From Flagellimonas meishanensis (GTDB taxonomy: Bacteria > Bacteroidota > Bacteroidia > Flavobacteriales > Flavobacteriaceae): a stretch of DNA of 64,000 bases. The notes under the pieces are model-generated. The model did not search any database, was not told the origin of the DNA, and was given only the letters and a program-made list of their open reading frames with translations. Shown here one piece after another: positions 1 to 8,629 of the stretch (position 1 is the stretch's first letter; every line of letters begins with the position of its first letter). A program made the translations under genes and the position numbers. The stretch is from positions 124,001 to 188,000 of the forward strand of contig NZ_JAINVW010000003.1 in NCBI RefSeq assembly GCF_019880545.1. The letters are read 5' to 3'.

Positions 1-75
1 TAATTTTGATAGCATATAAGGCTATTTAAGGTCGTCTTTGCAAACAATCAATGTTTCACTCAAAAGACCTGTAAC

Positions 76-1337
76 ATGCGGAACAACAGTACATTGAAGG
101 TGCTCATCTTTACAAGGGACCACACACACACAATCCAGAAAAACTTACAATCTACGCCCGGATAACCGTGGACGGAAAGAGGGCAGAGATAAGTTTGAAA
201 CGTCGGACTTCGGTGAATGAATGGGACGAGATCAGGGGCAGGGTCATCGGGTTTTCCCAAAAGGCAAGAATCTTGAACAGCTATCTCGATGAAGTCTATG
301 TCCAGATCATGGATGCCCACAAAAGGCTGATGGGAGAGGGGAAGGTTATAACCGCCCAAGCCATCAAGGCCCGTTTTCTGGGGCAGGATGACCAAAACAA
401 AACTTTAAAAGAACTTATATGCTATCACAATACTTCACAGGTTTTGGTACCCAAACCAGGGACCATGAAGAACTACTACTCAACGGAAAGGTATCTCCAT
501 AAATTTTTGGAGAACAAATTGAACCTCTCCGACATCTTCCTGAAACAATTGAACTACAGGTTCATAACTGATTTTGAACAATACTTAAGAACCTATCAAC
601 CCAAAAAAGCGAGAAAGACCTGCTCCAACAATGGGATCATGAAACATTTGGAACGGTTGATGAAAATGGTGAACCTGGCCGTGAAACCGGAATGGCTGGA
701 AAAGGATCCGTTTCGAAACTACAAGCTCAATTTTCATAAGACAGAACGAAGTTATCTGACTGAAAGGGAACTTCGCTTAATTGAGGAAACGACTTTTAGA
801 GGTGCTGGTTATGAGAAAGTAAAGGATGTATTTCTATTCTCCTGCTATACCGGGCTTTCCTATATCGATGTCAAGGAATTAAAATCCCATCAGTTGGTTT
901 TGGGAATTGATGGAAACCTTTGGATACATACCAAAAGGGAAAAGACCAATGAAACAATAAAGATTCCATTATTGCCCAAGGCTAAAATGATACTGGAGAA
1001 ATATAAGAGTGGATTGCAAAAAGATGTCCTTGAAAAAGTATTGCCCGTTTTCAGCAACCAGAAAACGAACAGTTATCTAAAGGTAATTACCAAAGCATGT
1101 GGTATCCATAAGCATGTCACCTTCCATACGGCGAGGCACACTTTTGCCACGACAATAACATTGTCCAATGGAGTACCAATTGAAACCGTTTCCAAAATGT
1201 TGGGCCATACCAAACTCACCACTACCCAGATTTATGCTAGGGTACTTGAAAGGAAAGTGGGAGAGGACATGCAAAACCTTATTACAAAAATGGAAACCAA
1301 AAATAACATTGAGGAAATGCAATATCAGGAAAGGTGA
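76..1337 (+). pseudogene. Tyrosine recombinase (mobile-element integrase), frame broken near the N-terminus
   Basis: Site-specific recombinase of the Bacteroidota mobile-element type: N-terminal arm-binding domain, SAM-like core-binding domain, C-terminal catalytic domain. The natural ATG appears to be at 76 (reads MRNNSTLKVLIFTRDHTH), but that frame is lost in the (CA)6 tract at 121-132. Removing one CA unit joins it to the long downstream frame, giving about 419 residues. Without this, translation could only start at a GTG at 168 (389 residues, arm domain cut). Numbered from that GTG, the catalytic HxxR is H320/R323, followed by GHT and the nucleophile Y356. The usual first catalytic Arg is replaced (TGLSYID instead of TGLRxxD), as I recall for many Bacteroides-type integrases. 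Next to a BfmA-like gene, it marks an integrated mobilisable element. The frameshift may be real, phase-variable or a sequencing error. Confidence 0.75.
121..132. repeat. (CA)6 dinucleotide tract inside the integrase start region
   Basis: Six CA units in a row. One unit fewer restores a continuous reading frame from the ATG at 76 into the recombinase. Tracts like this can change length by slipped-strand mispairing. Confidence 0.8.
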
Positions 1338-1390
1338 AAAGGCATTTCATGTTTTCAGGATTTGATAGTGGAACGGTCAAATTCGGAAAA

Positions 1391-1569
1391 GCAAGAGGGT
1401 AACGCGCTAAAGCGACGTTACGCTATCAAAATTGATTTTAAAACATTGAAAATCAATATTTTAAAAAAGGATTAAAAAGTGACTGGAAAACTTTAATTGT
1501 AACAATTGAACTCAAAACCTTTATAAACAGGGCTTTTGATTGTAACAATAATAGTGGAAAAACAGGAAA
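1391..1569. promoter_or_regulatory. Structured intergenic region upstream of the BfmA-like gene
   Basis: Three inverted structures are visible. GTAACG (1399-1404) pairs with CGTTAC (1416-1421). ATTGATTTT (1431-1439) pairs with AAAATCAAT (1449-1457). The near-palindrome ATTGTAACAAT occurs twice, at 1496-1506 and 1539-1549, 43 bp apart. Such clusters upstream of a mobilisation gene can be an oriT, repressor operators or recombinase arm sites. Which one cannot be told from the sequence. Confidence 0.4.
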
Positions 1570-2121
1570 ATGGATGGATTTGGAACCATACGGCTGCACC
1601 ATAGAACCATTAAAAGGTTCAGGCGATTTTCAAGGAAGATCACAAAATCATATTCCGAGACCTTGGAATCAATCATGGACTTTTTTGAATGGCATGGAAT
1701 CGCCCCTTCAAATAGGTTTCCGAAGCGGGTTGATGAAGACGGGGAGAAGACACGCAAAAGGATAAATGCCCTTATCGCTATCGTAAGGGATATAGAAAAG
1801 ACCCAGACATTGCCAACGAACGAAATGCTATTGGCCCTTTTTGGACATCATGAAATAGTTAAAAAGAATAAAGAACCAATACGGGAAGAAACGATGTTCA
1901 AGAAATTGACCAGGGAGGAATGGAACAAATTGGAAAAAACGGTGCCGAAGGTTAAATATGAGTTTTTGGAACAGGATTATAAAACGGCAACTAGTACAGC
2001 TTTGCATTTTCTGGAAAGGGTGGAGTGGGTCAAGCCACGGTTTGGGACTCCCTATTACAGAGTGGACACAGATGCAGGAGAACCGCACGTTCTTAAAAAG
2101 AGGTTCAAGGACGGATTTTAA
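1570..2121 (+). CDS. BfmA/BtgA-family mobilisation protein
   Basis: A 183-residue basic protein. The N-terminus (MDGFGTIRLHHRTIKRFRRF, a run of Arg/Lys-rich helix) and the following SETLESIMDFFEWHG segment match what I remember of BfmA/BtgA-like mobilisation accessory proteins of Bacteroidota elements, which help the relaxase bind or nick oriT. The ribbon-helix-helix-like start suits sequence-specific DNA binding. It lies 230 bp after the integrase, a common pairing in small mobilisable transposons. No relaxase is present in the window, so any mobilisation would need one supplied elsewhere. The family call rests on memory of the motif, not on a search. Confidence 0.65.
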   Translation: MDGFGTIRLHHRTIKRFRRFSRKITKSYSETLESIMDFFEWHGIAPSNRFPKRVDEDGEKTRKRINALIAIVRDIEKTQTLPTNEMLLALFGHHEIVKKNKEPIREETMFKKLTREEWNKLEKTVPKVKYEFLEQDYKTATSTALHFLERVEWVKPRFGTPYYRVDTDAGEPHVLKKRFKDGF

Positions 2122-2256
2122 TAAGTGCCTCGCTCAGTAGTATTAGTCTTCTATGAGTTTTCCAAATCAAATTCCGATAAAAATGGGTTCATTGTTTTTC
2201 CCATTCAATACACCCCGTCCTTTTGCGGGGGAGATATTGAAGGAAAAAACAATGTG

Positions 2257-2460
2257 TTAAGAGTTGTGCGCATAGACGCTAACGTACGGTGTCCCGCGAT
2301 TGACGGCCGCGAACATTCTGGCGCTGAGCTTGTTCCTTATAATATTGATCGTGCTCATTTTGTTCTTTCCCTCTTCCGTCCTTCTTTCATAATAGCGTTT
2401 CATTTCCGGATTGTACTGTATGGCAGCGGTAGCACACGTGTTCAGGATGCCCTTGAGTTT
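2257..2460 (-). pseudogene. 3' remnant of an IS110-family transposase
   Basis: Read on the minus strand, 68 codons ending in TAA encode the C-terminal tail typical of IS110/IS116/IS902 transposases: a LKGILNTCATAAI segment, then YNPEMKRYYERR, EGKNKMSTINIIRNKL, and RGTPYV near the end. The frame has a stop (TAG) at 2461-2463 and the catalytic N-terminal domain is missing, so it cannot be active. It is a relic left by an insertion and deletion event next to the integrase and BfmA-like gene. The overlapping plus-strand open frame here is noise. Confidence 0.75.
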
Positions 2461-2764
2461 CTACAAAAACTGTTGAGAAGTATATCAATAGCCTTCAAGA
2501 TTCTGGATGAAAAATTAAAAAGAATTGACATCATTCTTTTTTTGCTTTCAAAACGGAGGTGTTTTTTATAGAACTTGAATAACAGATAATATAAAAACCC
2601 TTGCACCTGTGAAAGCTTCTATTTGCTTAGTCGAGAATAACGGAGTCGAACTAATGTCAATCCCTTCACAAACTTCATTCATACAGGAAAGTAACATTAT
2701 CTCTATTTATTCTTATTCTACTTGACCCAATCTCTCAAAATATGTAAATGACGGTGTCAATTTA
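2461..2764. other. Non-coding spacer upstream of the AraC regulator
   Basis: About 300 bp of AT-rich sequence between the transposase relic and the AraC gene. Apart from the promoter element at its right end I see no gene, repeat or RNA. Confidence 0.5.
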
Positions 2765-2772
2765 TATCTTTG
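2765..2772 (+). promoter_or_regulatory. Flavobacterial -7 element (TATCTTTG)
   Basis: Exact match to the Bacteroidota TAnnTTTG element, 13 bp before the ATG of the AraC gene. No clean TTTG -33 box is seen at the usual 19-21 bp spacing. Confidence 0.5.
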
Positions 2773-2785
2773 ATACGTTGACTCT

Positions 2786-3826
2786 ATGTCTTTTGAAAAC
2801 TACATCTTGTTTTTTTTTAGTGCCCTAGGGGTATTCAATGGTCTTGTGCTTACCGTTTACTTTTTGGTTATTGCCAAGCCTTGGCACATTTCAAATGGTT
2901 TTTTTGCATCATTGCTATTAGTATTGTGCATCCGTATCGGGAAATCTCTGTTTTTTTATTTTAATCCCGATCTGGCGAACACCTACATTCAGCTGGGAAT
3001 CTCCGCATGCTTTTTTATTGGTCCACTTTTATACTTTTATAGCCTCTCTATTTTTAAATCTAATAGCTTGGTTTTCAGGTACTGGAAACTTCATTTAATT
3101 CTATTGGCCTTGATCATTTGTATTGCGGGGGTTTATTTTCCATATAGGGGACATTTGGCATTATGGAAAAATTACTTCATGAATATTGTTTATGTACAGT
3201 GGTTCATTTATATGTTATTAACGGCCTTTATAATTTTTCCAACAATTAGAAAAAAATGGCTTCAAAATGATAAAATACCAACAATATATTCCTGGGTTAT
3301 AAATGTGTTTTTAGGAACCCTTGCCGTTTTCGCAGCTTATGTAACTGGCTTTTATACCAGCTACATTGTTGGCGCTCTCAGTTTTTCGGTAATAACTTAC
3401 TTGTTACTATTGTTTTTCATATTTAACAAAAACAAGAAATCAGTTTTGTACTTAAGCAGTTTAAAACTGGAAAAGCGTAAAATCCCGAACGAAAAAGCCT
3501 CAGAACTATTGATAAAGCTTAAACAGCTAATGGATGACGAAAAAGTATATCTAAACCCAAATTTGAAGTCAGAGGATTTAGCGGAAAGGCTTGGTGTGTC
3601 TGTACACGGGTTATCTTCACTCCTCAATGATACAATGGGAAATCGCTTTACGGAAATGGTCAATAATCACCGAATTGAATTTGCCAAGCAATTGATGCTT
3701 TCAAACAAAAATCTAACGCTTGAAGCAATTGGGCATGAATCTGGATTTAATTCCAAGTCTACCTTCTATAATTCCTTCAAAAAAAGTGTTGGTGTCACTC
3801 CTGCCATGTATCTAAAACAACTATAG
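2786..3826 (+). CDS. AraC-family regulator with multi-helix membrane domain
   Basis: 346 residues. The first ~215 form about seven hydrophobic helices. A short linker follows, then a C-terminal AraC/XylS DNA-binding domain (about residues 240-346) with the two helix-turn-helix units: the SEDLAERLGVSVHGLSSLLN region and the LEAIGHESGFNSKSTFYNSFK signature, which is very close to the family consensus. This arrangement is common in Flavobacteriia and senses an unknown signal at the inner membrane. It stands 94 bp before a secreted serine hydrolase on the same strand, which is a likely target, by proximity only. Confidence 0.85.
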   Translation: MSFENYILFFFSALGVFNGLVLTVYFLVIAKPWHISNGFFASLLLVLCIRIGKSLFFYFNPDLANTYIQLGISACFFIGPLLYFYSLSIFKSNSLVFRYWKLHLILLALIICIAGVYFPYRGHLALWKNYFMNIVYVQWFIYMLLTAFIIFPTIRKKWLQNDKIPTIYSWVINVFLGTLAVFAAYVTGFYTSYIVGALSFSVITYLLLLFFIFNKNKKSVLYLSSLKLEKRKIPNEKASELLIKLKQLMDDEKVYLNPNLKSEDLAERLGVSVHGLSSLLNDTMGNRFTEMVNNHRIEFAKQLMLSNKNLTLEAIGHESGFNSKSTFYNSFKKSVGVTPAMYLKQL

Positions 3827-3920
3827 ATCTTTGTTCAAACTTATAAATTGATACTTCTTTGGCACAAAAAAATTAGCTGAGAGATAAAATATATGGCAAC
3901 TTGGCATAAAAACTCCAAGT

Positions 3921-5615
3921 ATGTCCTCTTATCAAAAATGCCTTTATAGTTTATTTGCCATTTTATTTTTTAGTGGATTATTAAAGGCACAACATCTCAG
4001 CAATCAGCAAAAAGAAAAAATAAATTCCATTTTTAATAGCTACAAAAGCGCTCCTGGCTGTGCCGTTGGAATATTTAAAAAGGGAGAAATCATATACTCC
4101 AATGGATATGGATTATCCAATATTGGTTCTCAAGAGTTTGTTAGTGACAGAACAGTTTTTGATATTGCCTCTGTCTCCAAACAATTTACAGCGGCCTGCA
4201 TTTTTTTGTTGGAAGCAGAAGGTAAGCTTTCACTTGAAGATGAAATACAGAAATACCTTCCTTCTATTCCAAAATATAATGGACAAACCATTAGCGTAAA
4301 ACACCTATTAAATCATAGCAGTGGTTTACGCAGTTATTTAAAGCTTCTCTTTGCAAAAGGAATTTCTTGGGATTCAAAATTCACAAATAAAGATGGATTG
4401 GAGCTTATGGCCGAACAGCGTGGGTCAAACTTTGAACCTGGAAGCAAATTCTCTTATAGCAACACAGGGTATATGTTATTGGCAAGCATAATAGAGATTG
4501 CAAGTGGCAAACCTTACCCAGAATATGCCCAAGAAAAACTATTCAATCCCTTGGGAATGACCAACACCTATATTGGTCAGACCAAAAGGAAGAAAGAAAA
4601 AGCTATTGGGTATACAGAAACCGGTGAGGGCTATCAAGCAGCACATTATGATAACAATTCCGTTATTGGGGATGGAGGAGTATATTCCAATATTTTGGAT
4701 TTTTTCAAATGGAGTGAAAATTTTAAAACCGGAAAGGTTGGGGGGGAATTGCTCATAAAAAAAATGACAACCTCTGGATATTTAAAAAACAACCGTCCAA
4801 CCAACTATGGCGGAGGACTCTTTTTAGGGGATTATCAAAATATACCAGGCCTATACACCATTGGACATTCCGGTGAATGGGGAAGTTTTAGGTCTTTGTT
4901 TTTCAAATTTGTTGAACAGGATATTGCCTTTGTACTGTTAAGCAACAATGCAAATACCAATGTTTGGTCTTTATTAAATCAATTGGTCGGTAGTGTAATG
5001 CAAATGGAGGTTGAAGAAGCAAGGAATTCCCTGTTGACAAATGAAACAAAAAAAACAAAAGAAGCATCCGCAGTTGTAATTGATAAAAAAGACCTCTCTA
5101 CATTCTTGGGTCATTATTTTAATCCGGTTGAAGGAAATACCAGAACTATCGGCATTGAAAATGATACACTGGTTTATCAGCGATCAAATGGAGTTGGAAC
5201 CAAACTTATCCCTATGGAAAAAAACAGTTTTCATTTCATGGACATGCCCCATGTAACTGTAAAGTTTGATATGGGGTCCCAACCATGCAGCTTGTCTTTG
5301 GACATCAATGGTCGTACATCCTTTCAGTTTAATAAATATATCCCGCTAGAATATGATTCCAAAGAGATTGAACAATTTACAGGAAACTATTATTCCGATG
5401 AATTGGATACAACTTATCAAATAAAAAGCAAAGGAAAACAGCTATTGGCTCTCATAAAGGATTCAGATACGATTACGTTAAACCCGGTAATGAAAAATAT
5501 ATTCAACGAGGTTCACTTTGGATATTTAAAATTTGAAACAAACAAAAAGGGAAGAATAAATGGTTTTACGGTGAATGACGAACTGATCAACAACATTCAT
5601 TTTGAAAGAATATAA
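3921..5615 (+). CDS. Secreted serine hydrolase, class C beta-lactamase/DD-peptidase fold
   Basis: 564 residues. A signal peptide (about 1-23, ending LLKAQ) sends it to the periplasm. The penicillin-binding-like domain carries the catalytic triad motifs: S84-V-S-K87 (SxxK), Y179-S-N181 (YxN) and a later HSGEWGS in the KTG position. A C-terminal extension of about 180 residues, rich in beta strands, follows, as in many Bacteroidota homologues. Members include esterases, D-aminopeptidases and true beta-lactamases, so the substrate cannot be named. The HSG in place of KTG argues against a typical AmpC. It follows the AraC gene. Confidence 0.8.
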   Translation: MSSYQKCLYSLFAILFFSGLLKAQHLSNQQKEKINSIFNSYKSAPGCAVGIFKKGEIIYSNGYGLSNIGSQEFVSDRTVFDIASVSKQFTAACIFLLEAEGKLSLEDEIQKYLPSIPKYNGQTISVKHLLNHSSGLRSYLKLLFAKGISWDSKFTNKDGLELMAEQRGSNFEPGSKFSYSNTGYMLLASIIEIASGKPYPEYAQEKLFNPLGMTNTYIGQTKRKKEKAIGYTETGEGYQAAHYDNNSVIGDGGVYSNILDFFKWSENFKTGKVGGELLIKKMTTSGYLKNNRPTNYGGGLFLGDYQNIPGLYTIGHSGEWGSFRSLFFKFVEQDIAFVLLSNNANTNVWSLLNQLVGSVMQMEVEEARNSLLTNETKKTKEASAVVIDKKDLSTFLGHYFNPVEGNTRTIGIENDTLVYQRSNGVGTKLIPMEKNSFHFMDMPHVTVKFDMGSQPCSLSLDINGRTSFQFNKYIPLEYDSKEIEQFTGNYYSDELDTTYQIKSKGKQLLALIKDSDTITLNPVMKNIFNEVHFGYLKFETNKKGRINGFTVNDELINNIHFERI

Positions 5616-5810
5616 ATCATAATGGTCACCTAAATAATACCTTAGGATGTTTGAGAAATTTTCATAAAAGTGTAAAAATTATGCGATGCTTCAGTTTAGG
5701 TTACATCCATTGACCCTTATCTTCTTTTGCATGCCAACCTCAAAACCATAAAAATGTGGAAGTGGCACCTTTCAAACAAAAAGGACATTGCTCCATAAAT
5801 GCAATTAATT

Positions 5811-6317
5811 ATGAAAACCTTTTATTATACATTCTTGGTTTCAATTTTGTTTATTCTTACTAGCTGTCAAAAAAATTGTAACGACCCCGTTTGGGCGGTT
5901 GCAATGAAAACCGCTAAAAATGGGGAAATTGTTGAGGGTTCAAAGAAGGCACTGATAAGCGCAATACGAAATGGTGCGGACATTAAAATAGGTTGGGGCT
6001 CCAAAGGGAAAAACCATATTATTGAACATTTGGCAACACCAATTTGGTTGGCAATATTAGATGAAAATGAGGTGCTTGCCCATTTATCTCCCCAAGTTTT
6101 ATCCAATGTTGATTGGGAACATCTTGAAGCCAACTATGAGAAGAAGGAAATGATTCGATGGGAGTGGCGTGTTGTAATCACCTCAAAGGGTAGTTTTGAT
6201 GCCATCTGGTACGACAGAAAGTATGATACTTTAATAAAAAGAATTCCCCAACAACATGCCATGACCTGGTTTATTAAATCCATAGCAACTTCAGCTAACA
6301 AAAACCTATACCAATAG
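5811..6317 (+). CDS. Lipoprotein of unknown function
   Basis: 168 residues from the ATG at 5811, chosen over the ATG at 5799 because it begins a clean lipoprotein signal (MKTFYYTFLVSILFILTSC, Cys19 as the lipidated residue). The mature part contains a conserved-looking GADIKIGWGSKG stretch and ends in an amphipathic segment. I do not recognise the family. It is single, with a 180 bp spacer upstream and a long non-coding stretch downstream. Confidence 0.6.
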   Translation: MKTFYYTFLVSILFILTSCQKNCNDPVWAVAMKTAKNGEIVEGSKKALISAIRNGADIKIGWGSKGKNHIIEHLATPIWLAILDENEVLAHLSPQVLSNVDWEHLEANYEKKEMIRWEWRVVITSKGSFDAIWYDRKYDTLIKRIPQQHAMTWFIKSIATSANKNLYQ

Positions 6318-6431
6318 CCAAAAGATTTGCAAAATGGTAGGTGTAAAGTCACCTGATCTGTTACCTACCTCCAACAAAAGTTGCTGTAATTATATTTTTT
6401 GCATTTTCTTACGGAAATTTCATCTTTATTG

Positions 6432-6439
6432 TATATTTG
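6432..6439 (+). promoter_or_regulatory. Flavobacterial -7 element (TATATTTG) in a long intergenic region
   Basis: Exact TAnnTTTG match, 464 bp before the next gene, so it would start a transcript in non-coding sequence. Confidence 0.4.
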
Positions 6440-6445
6440 CACTCG

Positions 6446-6645
6446 CAAAAACGAAACGAATTTTGCATGGAATTGTACTAATTTGGGTGCAGTTAAGAGT
6501 TCGGTTAAGTCATCTTAGTTTTCAGTGTAAAGCATTGATATAAAATAAGTTATAGGTGGTAAAAACATCCTGCCACCCCGACGAACCAGTTTTCAAGTGG
6601 TATCAAATCCTGCTAATTGACCGATTGACAGGATTTTTCATTTTT
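6446..6645 (+). ncRNA. Candidate small RNA between a promoter and a terminator
   Basis: A transcript starting about 7 nt after the TATATTTG element would run about 200 nt to a hairpin with a T-rich tail. Inside it, GGTGG (6556-6560) can pair with CCACC about 18 nt later, and a further GTGG could compete for the same strand. No open frame of useful length is convincing here. I could not match it to 6S, SRP, tmRNA, RNase P or a riboswitch class I know. It could also be the leader of the nickel permease gene if the terminator is conditional. Confidence 0.3.
6605..6645 (+). terminator. Hairpin with T-rich tail
   Basis: AAATCCTG (6605-6612) pairs with CAGGATTT (6629-6636) around a 16-nt loop, followed by TTCATTTTT. 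Confidence 0.45.
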
Positions 6646-6902
6646 ACCCAAATCATTCAAGATCTTATTCAAGGTTTATAGTGGGATGAATCAATCCAAC
6701 AAAACGGTGTAAGGAGATGAGGTTAAGTTGAATGTAATATTCAGCATCTGATTTTCAACTCAAATATCTATACCAAGTCGTTGTTCCAAGGAAATTCTAC
6801 CCAGTCCATCAAAATATGTTGACAATTGCCCCAAGGTTTTAAGATCTTCCGGTCCCTAAAAGCTGTAAATTTAGGAGAAGAATAATTTCACACCCAAAAA
6901 TC
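6646..6902. other. Non-coding spacer before the nickel permease
   Basis: About 257 bp with no open frame, repeat or strong promoter that I can support. Confidence 0.5.
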
Positions 6903-7604
6903 ATGGAAATGACCTTTCCGTTAACCGCCGGTTTGATAGCCTCCATACTGCATGTGATAACTGGTCCAGACCATCTTGCTGCTGTAGCGCCATTTGCCAT
7001 AGAATCGAAAAGAAAAGCATGGAAAATTGGACTCTTTTGGGGCATTGGCCATTTGGTGGGAATGATGGCCATTGGACTGCTTTTTGCAATTTTTAAAGAG
7101 ATTGTTCCGATTGATGAAATATCAAAATACAGTGAACAATTGGTGGGTTTTGTTCTTGTGGGAATTGGTGTTTGGGCCTTGTTTCGAATTTTTAGGAAAA
7201 AAAACAAGCACGATCATCTACACATCCATGCGGAAAACCCTCCCGTGATTCATTCCCATGAGCATCAACATGATAATGGAACCCATCAACATACGCATCA
7301 AAAGAAATTGGGGCAGAACCACCTGGCTTCATTCTCCGTAGGAGTATTGCATGGTTTGGCCGGTGTATCCCATTTTTTGCTATTTCTCCCAGTATTGGGC
7401 TTCGAGACCCAATTTGATTCGGTTTCCTATATTATTGGTTTTGGAATTGGAATACTTGTGGCGATGGTCACCTTTGCATTTGTAATGGGCAAGGTTTCCT
7501 CACTTGCCAAAAATGGTCACAACGAAGTTTTTTTCAATGGAATCCGCATGGCTGGTGGGTTGTTTGCCATAGTCATTGGGGTGTATTGGTTTTTTAGCAA
7601 CTAA
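6903..7604 (+). CDS. Nickel permease, UreH/NiCoT-like
   Basis: 233 residues with about six membrane helices. Helix 1 carries HVITGPDH, matching the HxxxxDH metal motif of nickel/cobalt permeases and UreH-like transporters. A His-rich cytoplasmic loop (about residues 105-137: HDHLHIH, HSHEHQHD, HQHTHQ) suits Ni(II) handling. It probably brings nickel into the cell for the hydrogenase encoded next door. It is convergent with hypE, and the two coding regions overlap by 4 bp at their 3' ends (7601-7604). The exact family (UreH versus HupE/UreJ versus NiCoT) is uncertain; the nickel role is supported by motif and neighbours. Confidence 0.75.
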   Translation: MEMTFPLTAGLIASILHVITGPDHLAAVAPFAIESKRKAWKIGLFWGIGHLVGMMAIGLLFAIFKEIVPIDEISKYSEQLVGFVLVGIGVWALFRIFRKKNKHDHLHIHAENPPVIHSHEHQHDNGTHQHTHQKKLGQNHLASFSVGVLHGLAGVSHFLLFLPVLGFETQFDSVSYIIGFGIGILVAMVTFAFVMGKVSSLAKNGHNEVFFNGIRMAGGLFAIVIGVYWFFSN

Positions 7605-8626
7605 CAAATCCTTGGCAATTGTTCCCCAATCATGGGGGTTACCATTCGCTTGCCCCCGATGGTGCTTTGCATGACAACTTTTTTGGGATGTTCGGCAGTA
7701 ATTGATCCAATGCAATTGGCCCTCATGCCCTTATCATCATTCCTCATCAATTCCACGACCGCTTCCTCTACCTCGGCATCAACAACGGCAACAAAGATTC
7801 CCTCGTTGGCCACATATAGGGGATCCAGTCCCAAAATTTCGCAGGCCGCCGCAACTTGGTCATCAATAGGGATATGGGCTTCACTTATAACAATGCCTTG
7901 TTGAATGTCATTGGCGATTTCAGAAAGGACACTGGCCAAACCACCCCGTGTTGGATCCCTGAGCAGATGTATTTTGTCTCCAAAAGCATCCAATAGATCA
8001 TTCACCAAATAATTCAAATTGGTGGTGTCACTTTTTAGGGTCGATTCAAATTGAAGACCTTCTCGTTGCGACATAATGGCCATGCCATGCTGTGCAATGG
8101 GACCGCTGATAATAATTTTATCCCCAGTCTTGATGTTGTCAGCTGAGATATTGGCCTTTGGATGTACCTTACCAAAACCGGTGGTGTTGATAAAGATTTT
8201 ATCTCCTTTGCCACGTTCCACAACCTTGGTGTCACCGGTAATAATTTGAACGCCACAATGGTCAGCGGTTGCCTTGATGGAATCCACGATTTTTACAAAG
8301 TCGTTTATTGCCAATCCCTCTTCAACAATAAAGGCCAGGGATAAGTATTTTGGAGAGGCCCCGCACATGGCCACATCGTTTACCGTGCCGTTGATTGCCA
8401 ATTCACCAATATTTCCACCTTTAAAAAAAATAGGCGATATCACAAAACTGTCCGTGGAGATGGCCATGCTTCCTTCAATTTTGATAATTGACCCATCATG
8501 TTTTTGGTCCAGATATGGATTGCTGAATTTTTCAAAAATTATCTTGTCCAGAAGTTCCCTTGTCATCAAACCTCCACTACCATGGCCCAGATTAATGGTG
8601 TCGAACTCAAAGTCTTTAGTATCCAT
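7601..8626 (-). CDS. hypE: HypE, carbamoyl dehydratase of hydrogenase maturation
   Basis: 341 residues, usual HypE length. HypE accepts a carbamoyl group from HypF on its C-terminal cysteine and dehydrates it with ATP to a thiocyanate, the source of the cyanide ligands of the NiFe site. The protein ends in PRIC, with that cysteine as the last residue. The N-terminal GHGSGG and the AIST/GDTKV region are ATP-binding features of the PurM/ThiL fold. Last gene of the minus-strand hydrogenase operon, 3 bp after hypD. Confidence 0.95.
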   Translation of the reverse strand: MDTKDFEFDTINLGHGSGGLMTRELLDKIIFEKFSNPYLDQKHDGSIIKIEGSMAISTDSFVISPIFFKGGNIGELAINGTVNDVAMCGASPKYLSLAFIVEEGLAINDFVKIVDSIKATADHCGVQIITGDTKVVERGKGDKIFINTTGFGKVHPKANISADNIKTGDKIIISGPIAQHGMAIMSQREGLQFESTLKSDTTNLNYLVNDLLDAFGDKIHLLRDPTRGGLASVLSEIANDIQQGIVISEAHIPIDDQVAAACEILGLDPLYVANEGIFVAVVDAEVEEAVVELMRNDDKGMRANCIGSITAEHPKKVVMQSTIGGKRMVTPMIGEQLPRIC

Positions 8627-8629
8627 AAG

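Noticed and set aside
2125-2571. 148-residue open frame on the plus strand
   Set aside because: It overlaps the clear IS110 C-terminal remnant on the other strand and has no recognisable features.
7200-7310. Repetitive His codons in the permease as a possible CRISPR-like repeat
   Set aside because: The repeats are short, irregular and in frame with a metal-binding loop. The same applies to the His-rich part of hypB. No CRISPR array is present in the window.
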